Assembly (NCBI GenBank): GCA_017619795.1
Contig: JAFZRP010000112.1
Coordinates: 1 to 64,000 of the forward strand
DNA: 64,000 nt
From: Treponema sp.
GTDB lineage: Bacteria > Spirochaetota > Spirochaetia > Treponematales > Treponemataceae
Direction: 5' to 3'
Translations under genes and position numbers: made by a program
The notes under the pieces: model-generated
Told to the model about the DNA's origin: nothing
Seen by the model: only the letters and a program-made list of their open reading frames with translations
Databases searched by the model: none
Shown: in pieces, positions 7,999-16,023 of the stretch
Position numbering within the stretch: the first letter of the stretch is position 1
How the letters are laid out: the number at the start of each line of letters is the position of its first letter

Positions 7999-8658
7999 AT
8001 GAAACATCATTACAAAGAAATGCCTGAAAACTTAAAAGGCACTTACGCAGACTACTCGCACAATTTTGGTTTTAATTGGAAGGAATTTGTTATGACAGTT
8101 CCGTCTCCGTTGCTTCTGGTTACGACTTACAAATCAAACGGTTTGCCTAATGCCTGTATGCAATCGTGGGCGACCTTTACCTGCGCAAATAAAGGCAACG
8201 GTTATTATGCAATTCTTGCGAGCGTAAACAAAAACGGTCATTTTTATAAATCACTCAAAGAGACTGGCGATGCAGTAATCAATTTTATGTCTGCACCTAT
8301 TTTTGAAAAGTGTATGACAACAATTAAAAACAATCAGTTTGAAGTTGATGAAATTACCGCGTCTGGACTCTCTGCGGGCAAGGCAAGTTGGGTAAATGCA
8401 CCGCTTGTTGAAGAATGTTTTATGAACCTTGAGTGTAAATATTCTTGGGAAAAGGAAATTGCTCCCGGTGATGATCATGCGCTTATTTGTCTTGAAATTA
8501 TCGGTGGTCATATTGACGATGAGCATCTTTCTGACCGAACCGGCGAAAACGGAATCCTCTATAATATTCATCATCAGCAGAATCCAGAACTCACCGAAAA
8601 AACAGGACACGATTGGGCAGCTGTTCTTCAGAAAAAACTTGATATCGCGGAATACTAA
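7999..8658 (+). CDS. Flavin reductase family protein (FMN-binding split barrel)
   Basis: A 219-residue split-barrel flavoprotein. Features include VPSPLLLVTTYKSNGLPNAC, then a central YAILASVNKNGHFYKSLKET strand-helix and GDAVINFMSAP, which line the FMN site in the family. It is about 20 residues longer than the homologue at 1869-2459 and only distantly similar to it. Probable function: FMN-dependent oxidoreduction in the cytoplasm, electron donor and acceptor unknown. It has no Shine-Dalgarno sequence and starts directly after a promoter-like TATGAT and a long inverted repeat. The downstream gene begins three bases after its stop, so the two form an operon. Confidence 0.85.
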   Translation: MKHHYKEMPENLKGTYADYSHNFGFNWKEFVMTVPSPLLLVTTYKSNGLPNACMQSWATFTCANKGNGYYAILASVNKNGHFYKSLKETGDAVINFMSAPIFEKCMTTIKNNQFEVDEITASGLSAGKASWVNAPLVEECFMNLECKYSWEKEIAPGDDHALICLEIIGGHIDDEHLSDRTGENGILYNIHHQQNPELTEKTGHDWAAVLQKKLDIAEY

Positions 8659-8661
8659 AAA

Positions 8662-9492
8662 ATGCAAAATAGCATCCTGACTTATGCAAAAGAAAATCTA
8701 CATACTTTCGAAAAGGGCGGTGTTTCTTCAAACGAAATCTACTTTTTTGAATATCAGAATAAAAAATATGTTCTGAAAAAAGCCTTGATGCTTGGCGACA
8801 AGCTTTCTCCGTTCTGGCAGATGATGAAAAATGTTTTTAATTTTACTTTTGAAAAGCAAAATACAGCGTTGCCAGAAGTTTATAATATTCTGAAGGATAA
8901 TTCTCATATACGAGTGGCATCTTTTGTTGCAGCAGATGAAACCACAATGATCTATGGTTTTGAAGAAGGTCAGTCTTGGGATGATGATAATTTTCCACGT
9001 GGTCAGAATAATGCATTTAAACTTGGCCAGTTTATTGGCTACAACCATCAGATAAAACATAAAAATTGTGGAATTGTTGATATTGAAGATGTGGATAATT
9101 TTTATGAAAGAGCTCTTCTTCATATGGAATCGACTATCAGCAGGCATTGGAATAGTGATGACGAAAACGATAAATATGTGCGGACGGTTTTTGAAAAACT
9201 GAAAAGACAGCACAAAGACTCTCCGTTTGTTAGTCAGAATTATTCTCTTATGATGGCCGATATCAGTGCGGATCAGTTTCTTTATAAAAATGAAGACATA
9301 ATTGCTTGCGTAGATTTAGATGCGTACGTTATTGGTCCGGTAGAATGGGAATTGAGTTTTCTGCATAATCAGATAGAAGATTGGGAAAGTTTCAAGAAGG
9401 GATACGAAACTTATCAGAGGTTTCCACAATTTGAAGAGCAGGAAGCTTTTTTTCAGCTTCTTATGGCTCTAAATTGTTTTCCAAAATCTTAA
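8662..9492 (+). CDS. Aminoglycoside phosphotransferase-like protein with altered active-site loop
   Basis: A 276-residue protein of the APH/kinase-like fold. An N-lobe strand carries the ATP-binding Lys (YFFEYQNKKYVLKKAL), and the catalytic loop reads MMADISADQFLY followed by IIACVDLDAYVIGPVEWELS. In APH enzymes this loop is HGDxxxxN and the metal motif DFG or DxD. Here the Asp is kept, but His is Met and Asn is Gln, so it may be a weak or non-canonical kinase. No substrate can be assigned. There is no Shine-Dalgarno sequence, so translation is probably coupled to the upstream reductase. Its 3' end overlaps the convergent gene by 32 bases. Confidence 0.65.
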   Translation: MQNSILTYAKENLHTFEKGGVSSNEIYFFEYQNKKYVLKKALMLGDKLSPFWQMMKNVFNFTFEKQNTALPEVYNILKDNSHIRVASFVAADETTMIYGFEEGQSWDDDNFPRGQNNAFKLGQFIGYNHQIKHKNCGIVDIEDVDNFYERALLHMESTISRHWNSDDENDKYVRTVFEKLKRQHKDSPFVSQNYSLMMADISADQFLYKNEDIIACVDLDAYVIGPVEWELSFLHNQIEDWESFKKGYETYQRFPQFEEQEAFFQLLMALNCFPKS

Positions 9493-10522
9493 GGCCTTCT
9501 TCAACATTGTCGCCAAGAACTTCTTGGATTTTTTCAAACTTCTTTTTAGAATGCAGGGCATCGAGAACTTTCAGCAATTCTTTTTTACCGTGCCTTTGAA
9601 TAAACAGCGCCATCACTCTTATAGCGTTTGTTTCTTTTCCAAGCGAGTAAAATCCTTTTTTACAATCGTAAAGCTCATCACATTCGTAGCAGCCGTCGAG
9701 ACCTTTTCCTTTACAGCAGGCTGTATTCGGGCAAACTCCGTCTGGTGACATAGTTGCATAAGAACAAGTGTTGTAAATTGTCCTGCACGAGCCGCACCAT
9801 TGGGTTAGAAAACAGTGATTGCACGAAAGCCCACAATAGGCAATCTGGTCTACGCCTTTTTTAGCCTGCTGACACAGCTTGTTTTTAATCCGCTGCATTG
9901 CTTCAACGTGCATAATCCAATGGCGGGAAAAAGGCATTTGGATTAATCCTTTGACATTCTTACTGCACCAATAGTCAATCAGCCAGACAGAGCTTTCATC
10001 ATCACTTACACATTTACTCGCAAGCAGATTCTTTTTATCATCATCTGTAAATGCTTTCTTCAGTTCCACAAATTGCATGCGCGTCAAAAGTTCATTTGTA
10101 GACTCCATCACAGCCTTACAGTATTCATAAACACCTTTGATATTCAGCTTTTTTGAAAAGTCAATCAACGCATCTCCACTAAGCTCGTTACCCGTTGTGA
10201 TAATCGGACTGTTCGTTTTTTTCTGCCATCCGTCCTTAAAAAGAATCTGACTGTCTTTCAAAATCAACGTGTGCGCAACAATATCTTCAATACGGAATGT
10301 ATGCCAGAGCGACCACGCAAGAGTTGTCTGATGATTTCCTTCTCCTTCACCAAACGGCAGCTGATAAAAAGCTACTGGTGGAAAAGTCTTTACAATGGAG
10401 GTTATCTGCTCGAACAATTCGTTTCGCAGCTCAAGGAGGATTTTTATTCCTTCAGAAAAAGTGGCTTCCTTTGAAATTAAGGTTTGCATTTGTTTATTTT
10501 TGTCAGACCAGTTTTTATCCAT
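9461..10522 (-). CDS. DinB-like domain fused to a cysteine-rich DUF3795-type domain
   Basis: A 353-residue protein. The N-terminal ~220 residues are a helical DinB-like bundle, with candidate metal-binding His in LAWSLWHTFRIEDI and SRHWIMHVEAM. Residues about 225-300 are strongly Cys-rich (AYCGLSCNHCFLTQWCGSC, then CPNTACCKGKGLDGCYECDE), as in DUF3795 proteins thought to bind zinc or an Fe-S cluster. The C-terminal helix repeats a pattern seen in the family. DinB-like proteins are metal-dependent thiol transferases in some bacteria, which would suit the Cys-rich partner, but this is inference. GAGG precedes the start. It follows the PAP2-like gene by two bases and is likely co-transcribed with it. 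Confidence 0.72.
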   Translation of the reverse strand: MDKNWSDKNKQMQTLISKEATFSEGIKILLELRNELFEQITSIVKTFPPVAFYQLPFGEGEGNHQTTLAWSLWHTFRIEDIVAHTLILKDSQILFKDGWQKKTNSPIITTGNELSGDALIDFSKKLNIKGVYEYCKAVMESTNELLTRMQFVELKKAFTDDDKKNLLASKCVSDDESSVWLIDYWCSKNVKGLIQMPFSRHWIMHVEAMQRIKNKLCQQAKKGVDQIAYCGLSCNHCFLTQWCGSCRTIYNTCSYATMSPDGVCPNTACCKGKGLDGCYECDELYDCKKGFYSLGKETNAIRVMALFIQRHGKKELLKVLDALHSKKKFEKIQEVLGDNVEEGLKILENNLEP

Positions 10523-10524
10523 AT

Positions 10525-11190
10525 CTAAACCTCAGCAAAAAATGAATACTCCAGCAGTAGAGTAACGGAAAATAGAATCGAAGCTATTATATCCGAAAGC
10601 CAGTTTATTCCGCTGATTGTACAGCAGATAAAACCGGCGGCCATTACAATTATACACGGAATGCGAAGAATCAGGACAAGTTTTTTGCGTTCTTCAAGAA
10701 AAAATCCAATCATATAAATTGTTGTACCCATTGAGCAGATAAAATGCATGCAAAGAAGAGAAGGGAACGTGTGATTCGGATACGGTCTACCGGGTAAGAT
10801 TACGGGGCCATAATTTATTTTAATCAATTTAAAAACAAGCCAGGTTATAATTTCAATGCCATATACTGCGAGTGTTGCAATGATGGTAAAATCAACACCT
10901 TTAAAGCTGCGTTCCTTTATCCATTGTATAATTCCAACTACAATCCATGAAGCACATCCACCCAGCGCAATCCAGGCAAGTATCTTTGTAATAGAAAAAA
11001 TCAGCTTGTAATATCCAATTTCTGCATCATAGTGCAACAAGTTCCTGAACCACTGATTCATTGTGGCCATTCCAACAGTCGTTTTGTACGGCCCGATTGG
11101 AGCCAGGTCAACTATTTTCATTGCCAGAATCCATGCAAGCGAGTACAGAAGGCTGTAAATCCAGAGTCCTCTCCGTGTATCTAAAGTCAA
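10525..11190 (-). CDS. PAP2-like integral membrane protein with degenerate catalytic motifs
   Basis: A 221-residue protein with about six hydrophobic helices. Its layout recalls PAP2-type lipid phosphatases: a motif-2-like HTFPSLLCMHF and a motif-3-like SGINWLSDIIAS. In active enzymes these read PSGH and SRxxxxxHxxxD. Here the Gly-His after Ser are replaced by Leu-Leu, and the catalytic His of motif 3 is Asn. It may bind a lipid phosphate without hydrolysing it, or the similarity may be structural only. Translation seems to start at a TTG (complement of 11188-11190) preceded by AGAGG; no ATG fits the first helix. Co-transcribed with the DinB/DUF3795 gene. Confidence 0.6.
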   Translation of the reverse strand: MTLDTRRGLWIYSLLYSLAWILAMKIVDLAPIGPYKTTVGMATMNQWFRNLLHYDAEIGYYKLIFSITKILAWIALGGCASWIVVGIIQWIKERSFKGVDFTIIATLAVYGIEIITWLVFKLIKINYGPVILPGRPYPNHTFPSLLCMHFICSMGTTIYMIGFFLEERKKLVLILRIPCIIVMAAGFICCTISGINWLSDIIASILFSVTLLLEYSFFAEV

Positions 11191-11289
11191 AATAAAAACC
11201 TCTTATAAAAACTATACAGGCAATTTTTATTATCGTCAATTTTTCTGTGCGGTGTGTAAATAAAATATTACTAAAAAAGTAAAATTATC

Positions 11290-11319
11290 TTGACAATACA
11301 GTTATATAGTATATACTGT
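11290..11319 (+). promoter_or_regulatory. Promoter and candidate operator of the XRE-PIN module
   Basis: TTGACA (11290-11295), a 16-base spacer and TATACT (11312-11317) form a near-consensus promoter. ACAGT (11298-11302) and ACTGT (11315-11319) are inverted half-sites with a 12-base gap overlapping the -10, as expected for autorepression by the XRE antitoxin. Initiation about seven bases downstream falls on the ATG at 11324, and no Shine-Dalgarno is present, so the mRNA is probably leaderless. Confidence 0.7.
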
Positions 11320-11323
11320 CAGT

Positions 11324-11860
11324 ATGAACGAAACATTAAGAGCATTAAGGGAACAGAATAATTATTCTCAGGCGGCGGTGGCATCCTATCTTAACATTTC
11401 AAGACAGATGTATATTAAATACGAAAATGGAGATGCCGTTCCACCGGTAAAAACTGTTGTTGAGCTTTCTAACTTTTACAGAGTTCCATATGATGTAATT
11501 CTGGAAGATAAGTTAAATCATTCAGAGAGACAGAAACAGCAGGAAAAATCAGAAGATGGTGTTTATACAATTCCAGAAGAAACAGAATTAGAATTGCATG
11601 ATTCTAACGCTGTCTTTGCAACAATGAATAATCCTTCATATTATCTCACATCTATTCTGGAAATGCTTCCAAAGCTTGTTTATAAGGAACAGCTTAAGGT
11701 TTTGGAAAAAGTATCTGGTCTTGTGCAAAAGGCAACGGAAGAAAAGCTTAAGCCGAATAAGCAGAGTGATTTTTATGTTGAGCTCAATAAATTAAACAGC
11801 AAATATCATCCAACTTCAAATGGAAAAGGCTGGACAAGAGAGGAATTGTATGAAAGATAA
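11324..11860 (+). CDS. XRE-family antitoxin-type regulator
   Basis: A 178-residue protein. Residues about 1-60 are a Cro/C1-type helix-turn-helix (LRALREQNNYSQAAVASYLN, then ISRQMYIKYENGDAVPPVKT). The middle is acidic, and the C-terminus ends GKGWTREELYER, a tail style seen in antitoxins that wrap PIN toxins. The next gene encodes a PIN toxin and overlaps by 11 bases, so this is a type II toxin-antitoxin pair with the antitoxin first. The role as neutraliser and repressor is inferred from this arrangement and from half-sites in the promoter. Confidence 0.82.
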   Translation: MNETLRALREQNNYSQAAVASYLNISRQMYIKYENGDAVPPVKTVVELSNFYRVPYDVILEDKLNHSERQKQQEKSEDGVYTIPEETELELHDSNAVFATMNNPSYYLTSILEMLPKLVYKEQLKVLEKVSGLVQKATEEKLKPNKQSDFYVELNKLNSKYHPTSNGKGWTREELYER

Positions 11861-12311
11861 AAAGTATAAATCAGCTGTTACTGCAGAAGGAAAAGTTTTC
11901 TTTGATACAAATATACTGGTATATTCAATTGATGAAAGCGATTCTCATAAACAAAAAATTGCAGCAAGGCTATTAGAAAAATCGGCACTTGAAAAAACAG
12001 GAATGATTTCTACTCAAAGCCTGCAGGAGTTTTATAATGTTGCAACAAAAAAACTCAAGCTTTCAAAGCAGGCTGCAAAAGAATATGTTGAGTTTTTTTC
12101 GAATCAATTTCAGGTAATACAAATCTCCGTCTCCCTTATCCTCAATGCTGTAGACATAAGCATAAAGACAAGTTTTTCTTTCTGGGATTCACTCGTCCTT
12201 TCCGCTGCCAATGATACAGGTTGTATAATTGTTTATTCAGAAGATATGAACGACGGACAGATTGTTTCAGGGACTAAAATACTGAACCCGTTTAGTGAAT
12301 GTGCAGCGTAG
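11850..12311 (+). CDS. PIN-domain toxin of the XRE-PIN pair
   Basis: A 153-residue PIN-domain ribonuclease. The conserved acidic residues are visible: Asp19 in VFFDTNILVYS, the Glu in TQSLQEFYNVA, and the Asp pair in SFWDSLVLSAANDTGC with a further YSEDMNDG. VapC-type toxins cut tRNA or rRNA with Mg2+ or Mn2+; the target here is unknown. I chose the ATG at 11850, which has GAGAGG eight bases upstream, over an ATG at 11820 that would overlap the antitoxin by 41 bases. All expected catalytic acids are present, so it looks intact. Confidence 0.85.
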   Translation: MKDKKYKSAVTAEGKVFFDTNILVYSIDESDSHKQKIAARLLEKSALEKTGMISTQSLQEFYNVATKKLKLSKQAAKEYVEFFSNQFQVIQISVSLILNAVDISIKTSFSFWDSLVLSAANDTGCIIVYSEDMNDGQIVSGTKILNPFSECAA

Positions 12312-12358
12312 ACCGTAGCTGGTCTTTCTGCACATCCTTTACCGAGTAGACGGAAGCT

Positions 12359-14065
12359 TTACTTCAAAATCTCTCTGGCTCGTTCAAGTGCAGAGTTTAT
12401 ATTGTCGTAAATGTTTTCTCTGCCAAGCTTGTCGGCCATACCGGTTTTTTCCAGAAGGATATACGGCTGAGTATGAATACCGCTTATTACAATCGTAATG
12501 CCCTTTCTGTCGCACGCAGTTTTAGCCTGTTCAAGCGCTTTAATTCCACCGGCATCAATATAGATTGTGTTGCGCATTCGAAGGATTAAAACTTTACAGT
12601 TAGCTTCGGCTCGTTCTGTGGCAAGCTCAAACTTGCGGACAGTTCCAAAAAACAGAGGACCTTCAATTTCATAAACAAAACAGTCCTTAGGAATATCAAG
12701 ATTTTCAGCCGGCTGATCTTTTTTAATTCCTCCGGTAAGAACTTCACGCTGATTCTGAACCTCGCTCAAATCAATCATCTTTTTAATAAAGAAGAACGCT
12801 GCAAAGCCAAGACCAACTTCAATTGCAACTGTCAAATCTACAAAAATGGTGATAAAGAATGTAACAAGGAAAACACAGATATCTGATTTCTGTCCTCGGG
12901 TAAGAGCTTTAATTGCAGAGAAACCAGCCATGTTCCAGGCAACATTTATTAAAACAGCTGCAAGTGCGGCCATAGGAATGTACGAAGCATATTTACCTGC
13001 AAAAAGAAGGATTAAAAGAAGTGTAAGCGCGTGAATAATTCCTGCAACCGGAGTTCGTCCGCCATTTTTAACGTTTGTAGCAGTTCTTGCAATTGCTCCT
13101 GTTGCCGGGATTCCCTGGAAAAGTGGACTTGCAATATTTGCAATACCCTGAGCAATCAGCTCCATGTTTGAATCGTGCTTTGAACCAATCATACCGTCTG
13201 CAACAACAGCACTTAATAAAGATTCAATCGCTGCCAGAACCGCAATGGAAATAGCTGTTGGGAAAAGTGTAATCATAGTCCTGATATTGAAAATCGGAAG
13301 CTGCGGGGCAGGAAGCTTTGTTGGAATTACAAAGTGTTCCATTCCGTTTGCAAATCGCCCGATTGTGTCTGTATGAAGATTGCAGAACTTTTCCAAAAGA
13401 AGGTTCACAACAGTTGCAAGAATAATAACTACAAAAGAACCCGGTATTTTCTTAATAAACTTTGACCAGATAAAAATAAAGGCCAGACAAACAGCTGCCA
13501 TTGTAAAAGAGTACCAGTTTACGGTCGAAGCACTTTTTATGTACACAATCATCTTTGGTAAAAAGTCACCAGGCATTTTTGAATATTCTTCTCCAAGAAT
13601 TGTCATTGGAGTTGAAAAATCTGGAATGAGTCCAAAGAAATCACCAAGCTGACCAAAAGCGATTGTTACGGCAATTCCAGCAGTAAAACCGGTTACAATT
13701 GTGTATGGAATGAACTTTACAAGACCACCCATCTTAAACACGCCGAGTAGAATCAAAATAACGCCCGCCATAAGCGTAGCGGTCGCCAGTCCACTTAATC
13801 CATACTGCGAAACTACTGAATAAACGATTACAGCAAAAGCTCCGGTCGGTCCACCAATCTGAACGCGGCTGCCACCAAAAGCACTGATACAAAAGCCTGC
13901 AATAATTGCAGTATACAAGCCGGCAGAAGGATTTACGCCCGAAGCAATTGCAAAAGCTATTGCAAGCGGTAAAGCAACAATTCCTACTATTATACCCGCT
14001 ATTAAATCACTAAAAAATTGTTTTGAATTATACGTCTTAAAAGTATTAAAAATCTCTGGTTTCAT
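12359..14065 (-). CDS. SulP-family anion transporter with STAS domain
   Basis: A 568-residue inner-membrane transporter of the SLC26/SulP family. The N-terminal ~400 residues hold the sulfate-transporter core, starting with DLIAGIIVGIVALPLAIAFA, then GPTGAFAVIVYSVV, GFTAGIAVTIAFGQL and IARTATNVKNGGRTPVAGII. The STAS domain (about residues 455-565) carries FFGTVRKFEL and MRNTIYIDAGGIKALEQA. Substrates in the family include sulfate, bicarbonate and dicarboxylates and cannot be separated by eye. There is no Shine-Dalgarno. TATAAT (complement of 14074-14079) lies eight bases before the ATG, so the message is likely leaderless. Confidence 0.92.
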   Translation of the reverse strand: MKPEIFNTFKTYNSKQFFSDLIAGIIVGIVALPLAIAFAIASGVNPSAGLYTAIIAGFCISAFGGSRVQIGGPTGAFAVIVYSVVSQYGLSGLATATLMAGVILILLGVFKMGGLVKFIPYTIVTGFTAGIAVTIAFGQLGDFFGLIPDFSTPMTILGEEYSKMPGDFLPKMIVYIKSASTVNWYSFTMAAVCLAFIFIWSKFIKKIPGSFVVIILATVVNLLLEKFCNLHTDTIGRFANGMEHFVIPTKLPAPQLPIFNIRTMITLFPTAISIAVLAAIESLLSAVVADGMIGSKHDSNMELIAQGIANIASPLFQGIPATGAIARTATNVKNGGRTPVAGIIHALTLLLILLFAGKYASYIPMAALAAVLINVAWNMAGFSAIKALTRGQKSDICVFLVTFFITIFVDLTVAIEVGLGFAAFFFIKKMIDLSEVQNQREVLTGGIKKDQPAENLDIPKDCFVYEIEGPLFFGTVRKFELATERAEANCKVLILRMRNTIYIDAGGIKALEQAKTACDRKGITIVISGIHTQPYILLEKTGMADKLGRENIYDNINSALERAREILK

Positions 14066-14073
14066 AGAACAGT

Positions 14074-14102
14074 ATTATAGTGATGTGCTCAAACATAGTG
14101 AA
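14074..14102 (-). promoter_or_regulatory. Promoter of the SulP gene
   Basis: On the minus strand TTCACT (complement of 14097-14102), a 17-base spacer and perfect TATAAT (complement of 14074-14079). The predicted start is one or two bases before the ATG at 14065. Confidence 0.6.
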
Positions 14103-14201
14103 GTAGGGGATATAATTTGTTTTATTTTCATTTTGATATTATATTTAAAGTAGGATAAAAATCTTTGACCGCACGCGGTTTGGCTCAGGAGGCATGACAT
14201 T

Positions 14202-15200
14202 ATGAAGATTGCATTTTTTGATACACGTTCTTACGATAAGGTTTCATTTGCAAAAATGAATGAGGGCTTTAATTATGAAATTGATTTTCGTGATTACAAA
14301 TTGAACGAGAATACTGCTCCTACCGCAAAGGGCTACGATGTAGTTTGCGTGTTTGTAAATGATCTTGTAAATGCAGAGGTTATAAAATCGCTTAAAGAAT
14401 GTGGAGTAAAGCTGATTGCCCTTCGCTGTGCCGGTTTTAATAATGTTGATTTAAAAGCTGCCGCTGAAGCCGGAATCAAGGTTGTGCGTGTCCCAGCTTA
14501 TTCTCCTTATGCAGTTGCTGAGCATGGAGCCGCTCTTTTAATGTCGCTTACCCGTCATATTCCTCAGGCTTATCTTCGAACTAAAACTGCTAACTTTAAT
14601 ATAGAAGGATTAACCGGCCGTGACTTGCATGGACTTACAGCCGGAATTATCGGTACGGGAAAAATCGGACAGATTATGGCAAACATCCTCAAAGGCTTTG
14701 GAATGAAAATCATCGCCTATGATCTTTTCCCGAACGAAAAGTGGGCACAGGAAAACGATATTACTTATGTAAGTAAAGATGAGATTTTCCGCGAGAGTGA
14801 TGTTCTTAGTCTTCATTGTCCGCTTACCGAAGAAACAAAGCATATTGTTAATCACGATACAATGAAGATGATGAAGCACGATGCTGTCATTATCAACACT
14901 GGTCGAGGTGCCCTTATAGATTCAAAGGCTCTTGTTCACGCTCTTAAGCATGGACACATCGGCGGTATTGGTATGGACGTTTACGAAGAAGAAAGCAAAT
15001 ACTTTTTCAGCGACTGGTCTACCGACATTATGACTGATGACACTCTTGCCCGCCTGCTTACTTTCCCGAACGTAATCATCACAGGGCACCAGGCTTTTCT
15101 TACAACAAATGCCCTTAAAAATCTTGCAGAAACTACGCTGAATAATATCCGTGATTTTGCTGCAGGGAAAGAGCTTGTGAATGAGGTGAAACAGCCTTGA
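14202..15200 (+). CDS. ldhA: D-lactate dehydrogenase (D-2-hydroxyacid dehydrogenase family)
   Basis: A 332-residue NAD-dependent enzyme that interconverts pyruvate and D-lactate, a fermentation end step. The Rossmann motif is GIIGTGKIGQIMANIL. The catalytic residues are visible: Arg in NTGRGALIDSKALV, Glu in MDVYEEES and His in ITGHQAFLT. LRCAGFNNVDLKAAAEAGI is the substrate-side signature of D-LDHs rather than glycerate or formate dehydrogenases. Length matches the family. GGAGG lies about nine bases before the ATG. It is not in an operon with the SulP gene, which is divergent; mntP follows after 37 bases but has its own promoter. Confidence 0.92.
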   Translation: MKIAFFDTRSYDKVSFAKMNEGFNYEIDFRDYKLNENTAPTAKGYDVVCVFVNDLVNAEVIKSLKECGVKLIALRCAGFNNVDLKAAAEAGIKVVRVPAYSPYAVAEHGAALLMSLTRHIPQAYLRTKTANFNIEGLTGRDLHGLTAGIIGTGKIGQIMANILKGFGMKIIAYDLFPNEKWAQENDITYVSKDEIFRESDVLSLHCPLTEETKHIVNHDTMKMMKHDAVIINTGRGALIDSKALVHALKHGHIGGIGMDVYEEESKYFFSDWSTDIMTDDTLARLLTFPNVIITGHQAFLTTNALKNLAETTLNNIRDFAAGKELVNEVKQP

Positions 15201-15226
15201 CCTTCTTTGCCTGCTTGTGGCATAAT
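15197..15226 (+). promoter_or_regulatory. Promoter of mntP
   Basis: TTGACC (15197-15202), an 18-base spacer and CATAAT (15221-15226). It overlaps the stop codon of the D-lactate dehydrogenase gene. Initiation would be about five bases before the mntP ATG at 15238, leaving no room for a Shine-Dalgarno sequence. Confidence 0.55.
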
Positions 15227-15237
15227 CACCAAACACT

Positions 15238-15837
15238 ATGGAATGGAATCTTATCTTCTTTGTAAACAGTGTTTTGCTTGGCGTAGGTCTTGCAATGGAT
15301 GCTTTCTCTGTTTCAATTGCTAATGCATTAGGTGAATCTCAAATGAAAAAAGGCCGCATGTGTTTTATTGCGGGTGTGTATGCTTTTTTTCAGTTCGCCA
15401 TGCCAATGATTGGCTGGATTTGTGTTCATACGATTGTTGAATATTTTGAAAAGTTTGATGATTTTATTCCATGGATTGCGCTGGTACTGCTTTTGTATAT
15501 TGGCGGCAAAATGCTCTGGGAAGCCTTTCATGATGATGGTGAAGGCAAAGATGATGATGAAAAAAACAGGAAGCTTACCTTTGCAGTTCTTCTTATTCAG
15601 GGAATTGCTACTTCAATAGATGCCTTGTCAGTTGGCTTTACAATTGCCGACTACGGACTCTTAATGGCTTTTATTGCCAGTCTTATTATTGCAGTTGTGA
15701 CTTTTGCAATCTGTATGACAGGTCTTTTAATTGGGAAGAAAGTCGGAAATCATCTTGGTAAAAAAGCCACAATTCTCGGTGGAATCATTTTGATTGGAAT
15801 TGGAATTGAGATTTTTGTTAAGGGTGTATTCTTTTAG
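15238..15837 (+). CDS. mntP: Manganese efflux pump MntP
   Basis: A 199-residue six-helix inner-membrane protein that exports Mn2+. The two repeated halves show the family's hallmark motifs: GLAMDAFSVSIANALG in helix 1 and GIATSIDALSVGFTIADYG in the second half. The Asp residues in these motifs are essential in known MntP proteins. A charged loop (DDGEGKDDDEKNRK) separates the halves. Length and spacing match the family. I see no yybP-ykoY riboswitch upstream; there are only 37 bases between genes. A strong hairpin at 15867-15897 probably terminates transcription. Confidence 0.95.
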   Translation: MEWNLIFFVNSVLLGVGLAMDAFSVSIANALGESQMKKGRMCFIAGVYAFFQFAMPMIGWICVHTIVEYFEKFDDFIPWIALVLLLYIGGKMLWEAFHDDGEGKDDDEKNRKLTFAVLLIQGIATSIDALSVGFTIADYGLLMAFIASLIIAVVTFAICMTGLLIGKKVGNHLGKKATILGGIILIGIGIEIFVKGVFF

Positions 15838-15866
15838 TAAACCAACCGATTATATCTCAAAAGAAA

Positions 15867-15897
15867 GGGCTGTCCAACCTGGCGAATTGGACAGCCC
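15867..15897. terminator. 11-bp perfect stem-loop after mntP
   Basis: GGGCTGTCCAA (15867-15877) and TTGGACAGCCC (15887-15897) pair perfectly around a nine-base loop, preceded by A-rich and followed by AT-rich sequence. It shares the GGCTGTCC/GGACAGCC core with the terminator after pgk (46101-46128). Confidence 0.8.
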
Positions 15898-15933
15898 TAA
15901 ATATATATTTTATAAGAGCCTTTGTTTTATTAT

Positions 15934-15996
15934 GTTAGTAGTAACTAACTGATTGCTTACATAATATACTTATTTTATAAGTTAGTCAATACTAAC
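15934..15996. promoter_or_regulatory. Two identical 16-bp palindromic operator-like sites
   Basis: GTTAGT-AGTA-ACTAAC (15934-15949) and GTTAGT-CAAT-ACTAAC (15981-15996) share both 6-bp arms and the 4-base spacer length; their centres are 47 bases apart. This is typical of a dimeric TetR- or MarR-type repressor operator. The sites lie between the convergent mntP and the ChaN-like gene, where no promoter is expected, with AT-rich sequence between them. No regulator gene is adjacent. Confidence 0.55.
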
Positions 15997-16023
15997 TAAA
16001 ATAAAATTGTGAAAAAGTTATCT

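Noticed and set aside
15838-15933. Considered a yybP-ykoY manganese riboswitch or a small RNA near mntP
   Set aside because: The hairpin is downstream of mntP, is a simple 11-bp stem, and no riboswitch core is visible upstream.
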